The notes under the pieces: model-generated
Database searches by the model: none
Seen by the model: the letters and a program-made list of their open reading frames with translations, nothing else
What the model was told of the DNA's origin: nothing
NCBI GenBank assembly: GCA_021792855.1
Contig: JAJYTW010000004.1
Span: 1 to 53,191, forward strand
DNA: 53,191 nt
Source of the DNA: Actinomycetes bacterium
GTDB taxonomy: Bacteria > Actinomycetota > Actinomycetes > Streptosporangiales > Streptosporangiaceae
Direction of reading: 5' to 3'
Part shown: positions 25,010 through 33,364 of the stretch, in pieces
How the letters are laid out: each line of letters opens with the position of its first letter
Numbering within the stretch: position 1 is the stretch's first letter
Translations under genes and position numbers: made by a program

Positions 25010-26092
25010 CTGAAGCCTTCGCGCCCGGTCATCGGCGCAGCCGTGGTCATCTGCGCGGCCGCCGTCATCGCTCCCCTGGTGCTCAGCCACTCACCGTCGG
25101 CCTCGCGGCGGGCCTCCCGGTCGCCCGCCGGCCACGGCCGGCCGGGCAGTGGTCACCAACTGCCGGGCAGTGGCCACGGACGGCCGCGCAGTGGTCACGG
25201 CCACGGACGGTCGGGGTACCGGCGGGCCCCCGGCAGCCTGGCCGCCCGGACCCCGATCCTGGCCGGCTACCCCCGAGCGTCAACCACCGGCGTTCCGGCC
25301 CGCCGCAGACTGCTCCGCGTCCCCGGCCAGGTCTCGCGCGGGCCAGGCTGGTACTACGACTCCCGCGGGTACGTCCTGGTCTACGGACGCGGCGCGGTGC
25401 TGAGCGGACTGGACATCGACTGCGGCGTCAGCATCACCGGATCGCACGTGACCATCACCGGCGACCTCATCGTGGTCGGCGGGCACAACGCGATCGGCGT
25501 CGCACTGCGGCGCACCGCGGATGTGACGATCGAGGACAGCACGATCCGCGGACTGAACCCGACGTCGGGCCGGATGATGGCCGGCATCAAGGACGTCTTC
25601 GGCGATTCCTCCGGCACGGTGATACGCGGGAACGACATTTCGCTGGCCGAGACCGGAATCCAGATCAACTCCGGGCTGATCGTGAATAACTACATACACA
25701 ATCCGGGGTATCAACCTGGCGATCACACGAATGGCATCACGTCCAACGGCGGCGGCAGCGCCCCTCTTACGATCGAGCACAACACGATCCTGATCAATCG
25801 AAGCCAGACCGACGCGATCGGCCTCTTCGAGGATTTCGGGATCCAGCAGAACCGTCGCATCGCCGATAACCTGCTCGCGGGCGGTGACTACGTCATCTAT
25901 GCAGGTCAGCGTCCTGGCGGTCCGGTCACCCGGAACATCGTGATCACCGGGAACCGCATCATCAGCATGTTCTATCCTCGGGGCGGTCATTTCGGCTGCA
26001 TAGCCCACTTCGATAGGCATGGCCCCGGGGATACCTGGTCTGATAACCGCTGGAATTCGACCATAATGAGCGCTGGTAATCTCTGCGATTAG
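25010..26092 (+). CDS. Secreted right-handed parallel beta-helix protein (second paralogue), probable CTG start
   Basis: It shares long blocks with its neighbour: GPGWYYDSRGYV, MMAGIKDVFGDSSGT, NYIHNPGY, DHTNGITSNGGG, QTDAIGLFEDFGIQ and LLAGGDYVIYAGQRPGGP. The first ATG/GTG-type start (GTG 25043) would lack the basic end of a signal peptide. Reading from CTG 25010, just after an in-frame stop at 25001, gives LKPSRPVIGAAVVICAAAVIAPLVL, a normal signal peptide, with GGAAGGGA about 10 bases upstream. A His/Gly/Ser-rich linker follows (GSGHGRPRSGHGHGRSGY), absent from the first paralogue. Probably exported; enzymatic role unknown. Confidence 0.78.
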   Translation: MKPSRPVIGAAVVICAAAVIAPLVLSHSPSASRRASRSPAGHGRPGSGHQLPGSGHGRPRSGHGHGRSGYRRAPGSLAARTPILAGYPRASTTGVPARRRLLRVPGQVSRGPGWYYDSRGYVLVYGRGAVLSGLDIDCGVSITGSHVTITGDLIVVGGHNAIGVALRRTADVTIEDSTIRGLNPTSGRMMAGIKDVFGDSSGTVIRGNDISLAETGIQINSGLIVNNYIHNPGYQPGDHTNGITSNGGGSAPLTIEHNTILINRSQTDAIGLFEDFGIQQNRRIADNLLAGGDYVIYAGQRPGGPVTRNIVITGNRIISMFYPRGGHFGCIAHFDRHGPGDTWSDNRWNSTIMSAGNLCD

Positions 26093-26129
26093 GCACCCTT
26101 GCCTCGACGCACGCAATACACTGCGGCAT

Positions 26130-27029
26130 ATGCGGCACGATCTGACGGCAGTCATCGTGACGTATAACAGCGCGCACGTGATCGGCGATCTGCTGGATTC
26201 GCTGCCGGCCGCCCTGGCCGGACTGACCGCCGACGTGGTGGTCGTCGATAACGGTTCGGCGGACGGAACCGCCGACGTCGTCGCCGCCCGCGGGGACTGC
26301 CGCCTGGTGCGCTCGGTGAATACCGGATACGCGGGCGGGATCAATCGCGGTGTCCGGGCGTCCCCGGCCCGCGGGCCCATCCTGGTGCTGAACCCCGACG
26401 TGCGCCTGCACCCGGGATGCATCCCGCCACTGATGGCCGCGCTGCACTGCCCGGGCGTCGGAATCGCGGCCCCGCAGGTCCGGTCCGCGACGGGCCGGCT
26501 CGAACTCTCCCTGCGCCGCGAGCCCACGCTGCCCCGCGCCCTCGGCCTGACCAGGACCAGGCTGCCGTTCTTCTCCGAGTACGTGGCCGGAGCCGGCACC
26601 TATTCCGCGCCGGCCACGGTCGACTGGGCGCTCGGCGCCGCGCTTCTCGTCTCGCGCTCGGCGCACGACCTGCTCGGCGGCTGGGACGAGTCCTACTTCC
26701 TGTACTCGGAGGAGACCGATCTGGCGCTGCGGGCCAGAGATGCGGGCATGCTCACCCGGTACGAGCCGGCCGCCGTGGTGACGCACATCGGCGGCCAGTC
26801 CGGGCGCAGCGACGCCACGCACATCATGCAGATCGTCAACCGGGTGCGGCTGTACCGGCGCCGGCACGGCCGCCTCGCCTCGTGGTGCTACTTCCTGGTC
26901 ACGGCCGCGAACGAGCTTTCCCGGGTGCCCCGCGGGCATCCGGAGTCGGCGCCCGCCGTCCGCGCCCTGCTCAGCCCCGGCCGGCGGCCGGCCTGCCTGG
27001 GCTGCCGCGACCACCTGATGCCGACCTGA
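26130..27029 (+). CDS. Family GT2 glycosyltransferase, WbbL/rhamnosyltransferase-like
   Basis: A GT-A enzyme of 299 residues: LTAVIVTYNSAHVIGDLLDSL, VVVVDNGSADGTADVV, the metal site LVLNPDVRLHPG, and the acceptor block WALGAALLVSRSAHDLLGGWDESYFLYSEETDLALRARDAG. This set is typical of the WbbL group, many of which transfer rhamnose from dTDP-rhamnose, and dTDP-rhamnose genes are present at 34.8-38.5 kb. The sugar remains an inference. It follows the second beta-helix gene by 37 bases and precedes the polymerase gene. Confidence 0.85.
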   Translation: MRHDLTAVIVTYNSAHVIGDLLDSLPAALAGLTADVVVVDNGSADGTADVVAARGDCRLVRSVNTGYAGGINRGVRASPARGPILVLNPDVRLHPGCIPPLMAALHCPGVGIAAPQVRSATGRLELSLRREPTLPRALGLTRTRLPFFSEYVAGAGTYSAPATVDWALGAALLVSRSAHDLLGGWDESYFLYSEETDLALRARDAGMLTRYEPAAVVTHIGGQSGRSDATHIMQIVNRVRLYRRRHGRLASWCYFLVTAANELSRVPRGHPESAPAVRALLSPGRRPACLGCRDHLMPT

Positions 27030-27081
27030 CCAGCGGGTCCGCCACCGCGGGCCCGCGCCGCCACCCCTGTGAGGCCATGAG

Positions 27082-28467
27082 ATGCCCGATCCAGACCGCC
27101 GTCACCTCGCCCGGCGCCCGGCGCGCCCGGAGGATCATCGACTCGGCACCGGCCGGCCCCGCCGCACCGACGCGGTCACGCTGGTGTCCTGGTACCTGCT
27201 GCTGCTAATGGCGATCCCCTCGTCGCTGGTCGTGGGCAGCCTGGGCAGCGCGGGATCCCCGGCGACGATCGCCGCCGCCGGGCTCTGCCTGGCCTACCTG
27301 GCGGCCAAGTGGCATCCGGCGCTGGGACTCGACGGCGAGCGCCAGCCGATCCGCGCCGCCGCCGTCCTGCTCTGCTGCTCGGTGCTCGCCTCCTATGTGG
27401 CCGCCAATCGGGTGGCCATGTCCACACATCAGGTGAACGGGGCGGATCGCGGACTGATCCTGCTGGCCGGCTGGCTGGGAGTGATGCTGCTCACCGCCGA
27501 CGGGATCGACCGGGCCAGCAGGCTGGACGTGCTGCTGCGCAGGATCGTGATCGGCACCACCGCGATGGCCGCGGTCGGCCTGATCGAGTTCGTCACCGGG
27601 ACCAATATCGCCAGCTACGTGACGATCCCCGGACTGGTCCAGCATCACGGGGTAACCGACCTGATGACCAGGGACGGCCTGGTGCGCGTGGTGGCCACCG
27701 CCGCGCAGCCGCTGGAGTTCTCCACCGTTCTGGCCATGAGCCTGCCGCTGGCCATTCATCAGGCACGGTACGCGAACCGGCAGATCCGGCTCCGGCGGTG
27801 GCTTCAGGTGACCCTGATCGCGGCCGCGATCCCAATGGCCGTATCCAGGTCGGCGATCGTCAGCCTGCTGCTCATCCCGGTGCTGCTGGTGCCGACCTGG
27901 CCACGCCGCCAGCGGCGGCTGAGCTATCTGGTACTGGCCGCTGTCCCGCTGGCCGCGTGGATCGCCGTCCCGTCGGTCGGCAGCGCGATCCTGACCTCGT
28001 TCGCGCACCTGGGCAACGGCTCAAGCTCGCACTCCCGGGCCAGCGCGATCGCGATGGCCGCGCCGCTGATCGTCCGGCACCCGCTCTTCGGCCAGGGCTT
28101 CGGCACCTTCAATCCGCAGATCAGCTTCTTCGTCGACGATCAGTTCGTGACCTCGCTGATCGAGACCGGACTGCTCGGCCTGCTGGCCGTGCTCGCGATC
28201 TTCGCGGCCGGGGCCTACGCGACCCGGTCGGCCAGGTCGGCGGCCACCAGCCAGCGAGTCAGGGACCAGGCGCACGCGCTCACAACCTCGCTGCTGGTGG
28301 CCGTGATCGCGTTCGCGACCTTCGACGTGCTGTCCTTCTCGATCGCGTCCGGGCTGTTCTTCGTGCTGCTCGGCTGCTCGGGCGCGCTCTGGCGGCTCAC
28401 CCGGCAGGCGGCGGCCGTGCCGCCCATCGCCGACGGCACGCCGGCCCCGGCCCAGCTACCTCGCTAG
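27082..28467 (+). CDS. O-antigen polymerase/ligase-like membrane protein (Wzy type)
   Basis: About 461 residues with ten or more membrane helices starting at SWYLLLLMAIPSSLVVGSLG. There is a large outer loop (about 150-215) and the Wzy_C-like block of SRSAIVSLLL and later HPLFGQGFGTFNPQ, ending with helix-rich TSLIETGLLGLLAVLAIF. Such proteins polymerise or ligate lipid-linked repeat units outside the membrane. It is the only polymerase candidate in the locus. GTGAGG lies about 8 bases upstream of ATG 27082. Confidence 0.82.
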   Translation: MPDPDRRHLARRPARPEDHRLGTGRPRRTDAVTLVSWYLLLLMAIPSSLVVGSLGSAGSPATIAAAGLCLAYLAAKWHPALGLDGERQPIRAAAVLLCCSVLASYVAANRVAMSTHQVNGADRGLILLAGWLGVMLLTADGIDRASRLDVLLRRIVIGTTAMAAVGLIEFVTGTNIASYVTIPGLVQHHGVTDLMTRDGLVRVVATAAQPLEFSTVLAMSLPLAIHQARYANRQIRLRRWLQVTLIAAAIPMAVSRSAIVSLLLIPVLLVPTWPRRQRRLSYLVLAAVPLAAWIAVPSVGSAILTSFAHLGNGSSSHSRASAIAMAAPLIVRHPLFGQGFGTFNPQISFFVDDQFVTSLIETGLLGLLAVLAIFAAGAYATRSARSAATSQRVRDQAHALTTSLLVAVIAFATFDVLSFSIASGLFFVLLGCSGALWRLTRQAAAVPPIADGTPAPAQLPR

Positions 28468-28534
28468 CCGGCGGCCCCTCGCTAGCCGACGTGGCCGGCC
28501 TGGCGGGATCGGCCCGGGCCGGGCGCCGCCGGCT
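28466..28534. terminator. Inverted repeat between convergent polymerase and Wzz-like genes
   Basis: AGCCGGCGGC (28466-28475) and GCCGCCGGCT (28525-28534) are perfect 10-bp partners 49 bases apart, spanning the two stop codons. The spacer is itself GC-rich and self-complementary. It could end transcription from both sides. The long loop makes this uncertain. Confidence 0.35.
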
Positions 28535-29217
28535 CAGCTCTTGGCCAGGCCGGTCATGTCCCTGGCCAGCGGCTCTGCCCGGCCGGACTGGCCCGCGGAT
28601 TCCCTGACGGCCCGGCGCCGAGCGGCCCGGCCGTCCACGATGACCGGCACCCCGAGCGCGATCACCAGGCCGAACACCACCACGATGACGAACGGGCGGA
28701 CGGTCTGGCTGACCGCCAGGTCCGCCTGCGAGGTGGCGGACAGCGGAGCGATCCTGATCCGGTTCGGCCGGGTCACCGTGCCCTGGATCTTGGTCAGTTC
28801 GCTCCCCAGTTGGGTCAGGACCCCTTCCAGGGTCTGCTGCACCAGTGCCCGGTCGCTCCCGGTGACCGTGACGGTCACCACCGACCCCGTCGTGGCCGTG
28901 GTGTACGCGGGCAGTGCCACCGTGTACGGCTCGGTGTATCCCTGCGCCGCCAGTACGCCGACGGTGGCCGGTGACATCATGGCCCGGCTAAGCGCGTCGG
29001 CGGCCAGCGAGAGCGACGGGGTAAAGCTCAGGTACGGGTTGCCGCCGTTCTGCTTCGCCACCGACCGGGGCGCGAGCAGCACCACCGACGCCTGGGACTG
29101 GTAGGTGCGCGGCAGCCAGGCCAGCGCGGCGAGAAACGCGACCAGGACGAGCAGCGTCAGCCCCGCGGTCAGCGCGAGGCGGCGCCTCCAGATTCGAAAG
29201 ATCTCGCCGAAATTCAT
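28534..29217 (-). CDS. Wzz-like polysaccharide chain-length/copolymerase protein
   Basis: The 227-residue protein has the co-polymerase layout: a short cytoplasmic N-terminus (MNFGEIFRIWRRRL), a first helix (TAGLTLLVLVAFLAALAWL), an outer domain beginning PRTYQSQASVVLLAP, and a second helix (FVIVVVFGLVIALGVPVIV) with a basic tail. No tyrosine-kinase domain or Tyr-rich tail is attached. It should act with the flippase and polymerase to set chain length. It is divergent from another protein of the same layout at 29494. Confidence 0.82.
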   Translation of the reverse strand: MNFGEIFRIWRRRLALTAGLTLLVLVAFLAALAWLPRTYQSQASVVLLAPRSVAKQNGGNPYLSFTPSLSLAADALSRAMMSPATVGVLAAQGYTEPYTVALPAYTTATTGSVVTVTVTGSDRALVQQTLEGVLTQLGSELTKIQGTVTRPNRIRIAPLSATSQADLAVSQTVRPFVIVVVFGLVIALGVPVIVDGRAARRRAVRESAGQSGRAEPLARDMTGLAKS

Positions 29218-29493
29218 TTGTTTTGTCCCCTATCGACGAATGCTTTCCGAGCCGTGCCGATACGACCGGGTATCGTGGTCCGCATGAAACGGATTCCCCC
29301 GAGGTGCACGACTTTATCCAGCTCAGGCCGGCAGCTATTTCTGAGCATAACAAGTAACCTCTCTCAGGGCAGCGATATCTTCATTCATTGGCACTTGCGA
29401 AAGGTCAGGTCGTGCTACGGTCTTCGTTATGCGCGCAATCGCAATCAGCGCCCGGCCGACCGCATCGGCGGTCGTATCCTCTGGATATTCGCG
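29218..29493. promoter_or_regulatory. Divergent A+T-richer region between two Wzz-like genes
   Basis: Open reading continues upstream of 29494 to 29218, but the encoded residues look random and the DNA is markedly richer in A+T than the coding flanks. I therefore treat it as the shared promoter region. No clear operator is seen. Confidence 0.45.
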
Positions 29494-30144
29494 GTGAACG
29501 GGCGCGACCGGGGCACCCTCCTGCGCCGCGCGCGCCTGGCTGCCGTGCTGGCCATCGCCGGCGCGGCACTCGTCGCGGGCTATCGGATACACGCGGCCGG
29601 GGCGAGGTACTCGGAAAACGCACTGGTGATCTTCTCCCTGCCTCGCCGGGTAACCTCGGTGAATGCCTATTCATGGCTCTCGCCCTCGCTGATCTTCACC
29701 GGTGAGATGATCACCCAGCAATTGATGACCGCCGGCGTCCGCCGGGAAATCGAGGCGGCGGGCGGCGTCGCCGATTATCAGGTCGCCCTGGTCAATCTCT
29801 ACAACCAGGACTATCCGGACTACAGCTACCCGGAGGCCACTGTTGCGGTGTCCGCCGCCTCTCCGGCCGCGACCGGTCGGACGTTCCGGCTGATCACCGG
29901 GAAGCTCACCGGACTGCTCGCCGTCAGTCAGCGGCACGCCGGGACGCCCAGGGCGGGCCGGATCACCGCCGAGATCCTCGGCTCCGGCGGCCCGCGACCG
30001 ACCCGGGGGTCGGCCAAGCGCTCGCTGGCCGGTCTCGTCATCCTGGCCGCGGTGCTGGCCGCCTCGGCCTGGACGTTCCTGGGCCGGATCGGGCGCCGCC
30101 CGGGTCGCGCTGCCGCGGCCGCGTCTCCTGTCCGCCGGACCTGA
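29494..30144 (+). CDS. Second Wzz-like two-helix membrane protein
   Basis: About 216 residues from GTG 29494: a basic start (NGRDRGTLLRRARL), a helix (AAVLAIAGAALVAGYRI), an outer domain with YSENALVIFSLPRRVTSVNAYSWLSP and a conserved-looking YNQDYPDYSYPEATV, then a second helix (LAGLVILAAVLAASAWTFL) and a basic tail. The topology and the pattern of the outer domain start match the Wzz-like protein next door, so it may form a hetero-complex with it. The start is uncertain; upstream ATG codons exist. Its 3' end overlaps the wecB tail by 107 bases on the other strand. Confidence 0.65.
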   Translation: MNGRDRGTLLRRARLAAVLAIAGAALVAGYRIHAAGARYSENALVIFSLPRRVTSVNAYSWLSPSLIFTGEMITQQLMTAGVRREIEAAGGVADYQVALVNLYNQDYPDYSYPEATVAVSAASPAATGRTFRLITGKLTGLLAVSQRHAGTPRAGRITAEILGSGGPRPTRGSAKRSLAGLVILAAVLAASAWTFLGRIGRRPGRAAAAASPVRRT

Positions 30145-31270
30145 CCTTGCCGGACCTGACCTCGCCGGATCTGACCTCGGCAGCCGCAAGCGCAGCCGCC
30201 TTGAGCTCGGCGGCCATCAACTCGGCCGCGATCCGGTCCCCGGCGCGCCCGTCCCACAGCGGCGGCCGCCGCTCGGTCACCGGCACGGCCATGGCCAGCC
30301 GCGCGGCCAGCACGATCCGCTCCGGGTCGGTGCCCACAAGCTGGTTCGTCCCCGCGGTGATCGTGATCGGCCGCTCCGTGCTGGTGCGCAGGGTCAGGCA
30401 CGGCACGCCGAGCACCGTGGTCTCCTCCTGGACGCCGCCGGAGTCGGTCAGCACCAGTCGGGCGGACGCCTCCAGCGCGAGGAAGTCCAGGTAGCCGACC
30501 GCCGGAATGATCCGGACCTGCCCGGTCCAGTTCATTCCCGCCAGCCGGTCGGCCAGCCGGGGATGGGCGGGCAGCACCAGCGGGCACAGTTCGGCCACCT
30601 GATCCACGGCGCGCAGCAGTGGCCCGAGCGCCTCGGCGGTGTCCACGTTCGATGACCGGTGCAGCGTGACCACGCCGTAGCCACGGCGCCGCAGGCCTAG
30701 GGTCTCCAGGATCCGGCTGCGCTCGGCCCGACTGAGATTGGCCAGCAGGGTGTCCACCATCACGTTGCCCACCAGGAACACCCGGTCGCCGGCGCAGCCC
30801 TCGGCACGCAGGTTGGCAACCGCGTCCTCCGATGGCGCGAAAAGGTAGTCGCTGACCCGGTCGGTCAGCACCCGGTTGATCTCCTCGGGCATCGACCAGT
30901 CGCCGCTGCGCAGGCCGGCCTCGACGTGCGCCAGCCTGGCGCCCGACTTCGCCGCGACCAGCGCGCAGGCCAGGGTCGAGTTGACGTCGCCAACCACCAC
31001 CACGACATCGGGCCGCAGCCTGGTCACCAGCGGCTCGAATGCCATCATCACCCGGCCGGTCTGGACGGCGTGGCTGCCCGAGCCGACCGCGAGGTAGTAG
31101 TCGGGCCTGCGCAGGCCCAAGTCGGCGAAGAAGACGTCGCTCATCGCCGCGTCGTAGTGCTGGCCGGTGTGCACAAGCACCACCTCGGCGCCACGCCGGT
31201 CCAGGGCGTCTAGTACCGGCTTGACCTTCATGAAGTTCGGCCGGGCGCCGACCGCGCAGACGACTCGCAC
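30038..31270 (-). CDS. wecB: UDP-N-acetylglucosamine 2-epimerase (non-hydrolysing)
   Basis: The enzyme interconverts UDP-GlcNAc and UDP-ManNAc. Family marks: GARPNFMKVKPVLDAL, HTGQHYDAAMSD, VVVVGDVNSTLA, HVEAGLRS, MPEEINRVLTDRVSD, VTLHRSSNVD and LTDSGGVQEETTVLGVPCLTLR. The core ends near residue 360. A low-complexity tail follows, with EVRSG repeats from a 15-bp DNA repeat and a basic end that overlaps the facing gene. GTG 31270 lies 7 bases after the dehydrogenase stop, so it belongs to the same operon. Confidence 0.93.
   Translation of the reverse strand: MRVVCAVGARPNFMKVKPVLDALDRRGAEVVLVHTGQHYDAAMSDVFFADLGLRRPDYYLAVGSGSHAVQTGRVMMAFEPLVTRLRPDVVVVVGDVNSTLACALVAAKSGARLAHVEAGLRSGDWSMPEEINRVLTDRVSDYLFAPSEDAVANLRAEGCAGDRVFLVGNVMVDTLLANLSRAERSRILETLGLRRRGYGVVTLHRSSNVDTAEALGPLLRAVDQVAELCPLVLPAHPRLADRLAGMNWTGQVRIIPAVGYLDFLALEASARLVLTDSGGVQEETTVLGVPCLTLRTSTERPITITAGTNQLVGTDPERIVLAARLAMAVPVTERRPPLWDGRAGDRIAAELMAAELKAAALAAAEVRSGEVRSGKVRSGGQETRPRQRDPGGARSGPGTSRPRRPAPRPG
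30133..30177. repeat. In-frame 15-bp tandem repeat in the wecB tail
   Basis: Three units close to CGCCGGACCTGACCT (30133, 30148, 30163) encode EVRSG/KVRSG on the minus strand. The first unit also covers the stop of the facing Wzz-like gene, so expansion here may have created the overlap. Confidence 0.85.
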
Positions 31271-31277
31271 GGCCGGC

Positions 31278-32534
31278 CTACAGCGTCTCGACGTTCGGGC
31301 CGGTCAGCACCCGCCGGCAGTCCAGCACGAACCGCGCCGACCTGGTGATCTCCGCGCCGTCGAAGGCGTCGTGATCGGTCAGTAGCACGACCGCGTCGGC
31401 GGCGCCGACCTCGTCGGGGGTCGGCTCCACCCGTTCCACCAGGGAGTCGATCAGCCCGCTGGCGGCGACGTGCGGGTCGGCGGCCACCACATCCGCGCCC
31501 ATCCGCCGGAGCAGCGTCGCGACCCGCACCGCGGGCGACTCCCGGGCATCCCCGGTGTTCTTCTTGTACGCCAGGCCGAGCAGCAGGACGCGGGACCCGC
31601 TGACCGGCCGGCCGCGGTCGTTCAGCGCGAGCATGACCCGGCGGGCCACGTAGTCCGGCATGTGCGAGTTGATGTCGTTGGCGAGTTCGACGAACCGGAA
31701 GCACTGGCCGAGTGCGCGCTCCACCCGCCAGGACAGGTAGCACGGATCGATCGGCAGGCAGTGACCGCCCACGCCGGGGCCGGGCCGGAACGGCATGAAG
31801 CCGAATGGCTTGGTGGCGGCCGCGTCGATCGCCGCCCACACATCGATGTCCAGATCGCGGGCGAACATCGCAAGCTCGTTGATCAGCGCGATGTTCACGT
31901 GCCGGAACGTGTTCTCGATGATCTTGGCAAGCTCGGCCTCGGCGGGCGAGGCGACCGGGACGGTCGTCTCCACCAGGCCCGCGTAGAAGCCGCGAATGGC
32001 CTCCAGGGAGGCCTCGTCGATGCCGGAGACGATCTTCGGCGTGGTGACCAGCGTCCACCTGCCGTTACCCGGGTCGATTCGTTCCGGGCTGAAGCCGAGA
32101 TGAAAATCGGCGCCGCCGACCAGCCCGGATCCGTCCTCCAGCCACGGCAGCACCCGTTCCTGGGTGGTGCCCGGATAGGTGGTCGATTCGACGATGACGG
32201 TCGCGCCGGGCCGCAGGTATCTCGCCATCGTCCGGGTCGCCTGCTCGACGTGGCTCAGGTCGGGCAGTCCGTCCCGCAGCGGGGTCGGCACGGCGATCAC
32301 CGCCACGTCGAAGCCGGCGCAACTGCGTGCCTCGCTCGACGGCCGGAGCGTGCCGGCCGCCAGCACGGCGGCAAGTTGCTCGGCGGGCACGTCCTCGATA
32401 TAGGAGCCGGTCTGGAGCGTCTTCACCCGGTCGGCGTCGGTGTCGTAGCCGATCACCGTGTGGCCGACCTCGGCCGCCCGGACCGCGAGCGGCAGGCCCA
32501 CGTATCCGAGTCCGGCCACCACCACTGTGCTCAT
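31278..32534 (-). CDS. wecC: UDP-N-acetylmannosamine/UDP-GlcNAc-type nucleotide-sugar 6-dehydrogenase
   Basis: The NAD-dependent enzyme oxidises C6 of a UDP-sugar to a uronate. It has the N-terminal NAD fold (VVVAGLGYVGLPLAV), VIAVPTPL, ESTTYPGTT, FSPERIDPGN, the catalytic lysine in AELAKIIENT (about K204), the catalytic cysteine in GGHCLPIDP (C259), and the C-terminal UDP-binding domain with GLAYKKNTGDARESP. With wecB next to it, UDP-ManNAc is the likely substrate; UDP-GlcNAc dehydrogenases of the WbpA type look similar. ATG 32534 has AAGGAGG 7 bases upstream and overlaps the stop of the preceding gene (ATGA). The open frame runs far upstream but that part is the shadow of the transferase gene. 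Confidence 0.9.
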   Translation of the reverse strand: MSTVVVAGLGYVGLPLAVRAAEVGHTVIGYDTDADRVKTLQTGSYIEDVPAEQLAAVLAAGTLRPSSEARSCAGFDVAVIAVPTPLRDGLPDLSHVEQATRTMARYLRPGATVIVESTTYPGTTQERVLPWLEDGSGLVGGADFHLGFSPERIDPGNGRWTLVTTPKIVSGIDEASLEAIRGFYAGLVETTVPVASPAEAELAKIIENTFRHVNIALINELAMFARDLDIDVWAAIDAAATKPFGFMPFRPGPGVGGHCLPIDPCYLSWRVERALGQCFRFVELANDINSHMPDYVARRVMLALNDRGRPVSGSRVLLLGLAYKKNTGDARESPAVRVATLLRRMGADVVAADPHVAASGLIDSLVERVEPTPDEVGAADAVVLLTDHDAFDGAEITRSARFVLDCRRVLTGPNVETL

Positions 32535-33364
32535 GCTCGGTCCTCCTTCCACGGGGCCGGATCGGCCGGCCCGCCGGCCCGGCCGCGGTCCCCGGCGAAT
32601 CGGCCGGCCCGCGCCCGCAGCGCCTGGCCGGCGGCCAGTGCCGCGAATACCGCGTTCGTCGCCAGGTACCGGCGGCCAAGCCGGGCCGGCTCCTGGATCG
32701 CGCGGAACAGCCATTCCAGTCCGTGCCGCTGCCACCACTGCGGCGCCCTTCTGGTGACCCCGGCGAGGACGTCGAACGATCCGCCCACGCCGTGCACGAC
32801 CCGCGCGCCGGTGGCACGACCCCAGCGGGCGGCGAAGATCTCCTTGCGCGGCGACGACATCCCGATGAACAGCAGATCCGGCTGGCAGAGCCGGATCTTC
32901 TCGGCGATCACGGCCTCGTCCTCGGGGTCGAAGTAGCCGTCCTGCGCTCCGGCCACGACCAGTCCCGGATAGCGGTTGCCCAGCACGGCGAGCATCCGGC
33001 CGAGCACCTCGGGCCGGGCGCCGAGGAAATAGACCCGGTATCCGCGCGCCGAGGCGACCGCGAGCAATTCGGTGAACAGATCGATGCCCGCGACCCGCTC
33101 CGGCAGCCGGCATCCGGCGGCCCGAGCCGCCCAGACCACCGACTGGCCGTCCGCGAGCACCAGGTCGCAGCCCCGGACCGCCCCCCGGAGCGCCTCGTCG
33201 CGGCGCATGGCGACCGCCTTGGCCGCGTTCAGCATTCCGACCGACAGGTAGCCGCGGCGCTCGACGGCCTGCCCGCACCGCTCGACCGCAGCGCCCATCG
33301 AGACCGCGTCGACGCCGGTTCCGAGCACGGCAACCCGGGACGGGCCGGTCCGCGGGCCGGTCAT
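32531..33364 (-). CDS. WecG/TagA/CpsF-family glycosyltransferase
   Basis: A GT26-type enzyme of 277 residues: GTGVDAVSM, LSVGMLNAAKAV, VLADGQSVVWAARAAG, RVAGIDLF, YRVYFLGARPEVL, DGYFDP, LLFIGMSSPRKEIF and GVGGSFDVLAGVTRRAPQWWQRHGLEWLFRAIQEPARLGRRY. Family members transfer ManNAc or ManNAc-uronate to a lipid-linked GlcNAc. The neighbouring epimerase and dehydrogenase would supply that donor, making a ManNAcA transferase the best guess. Overlaps of 4 bases on both sides tie it to the unknown gene upstream and to the dehydrogenase. Confidence 0.9.
   Translation of the reverse strand: MTGPRTGPSRVAVLGTGVDAVSMGAAVERCGQAVERRGYLSVGMLNAAKAVAMRRDEALRGAVRGCDLVLADGQSVVWAARAAGCRLPERVAGIDLFTELLAVASARGYRVYFLGARPEVLGRMLAVLGNRYPGLVVAGAQDGYFDPEDEAVIAEKIRLCQPDLLFIGMSSPRKEIFAARWGRATGARVVHGVGGSFDVLAGVTRRAPQWWQRHGLEWLFRAIQEPARLGRRYLATNAVFAALAAGQALRARAGRFAGDRGRAGGPADPAPWKEDRA

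Noticed and set aside
24220-25689. Long plus-strand frame running through the hairpin between the beta-helix genes
   Set aside because: It is out of frame with both paralogues, passes through a strong terminator hairpin, and encodes Arg/Gln-rich sequence.
29218-29493. N-terminal extension of the second Wzz-like protein
   Set aside because: The frame is open but the DNA is A+T-rich and the residues do not fit the expected short basic N-terminus before the first helix.
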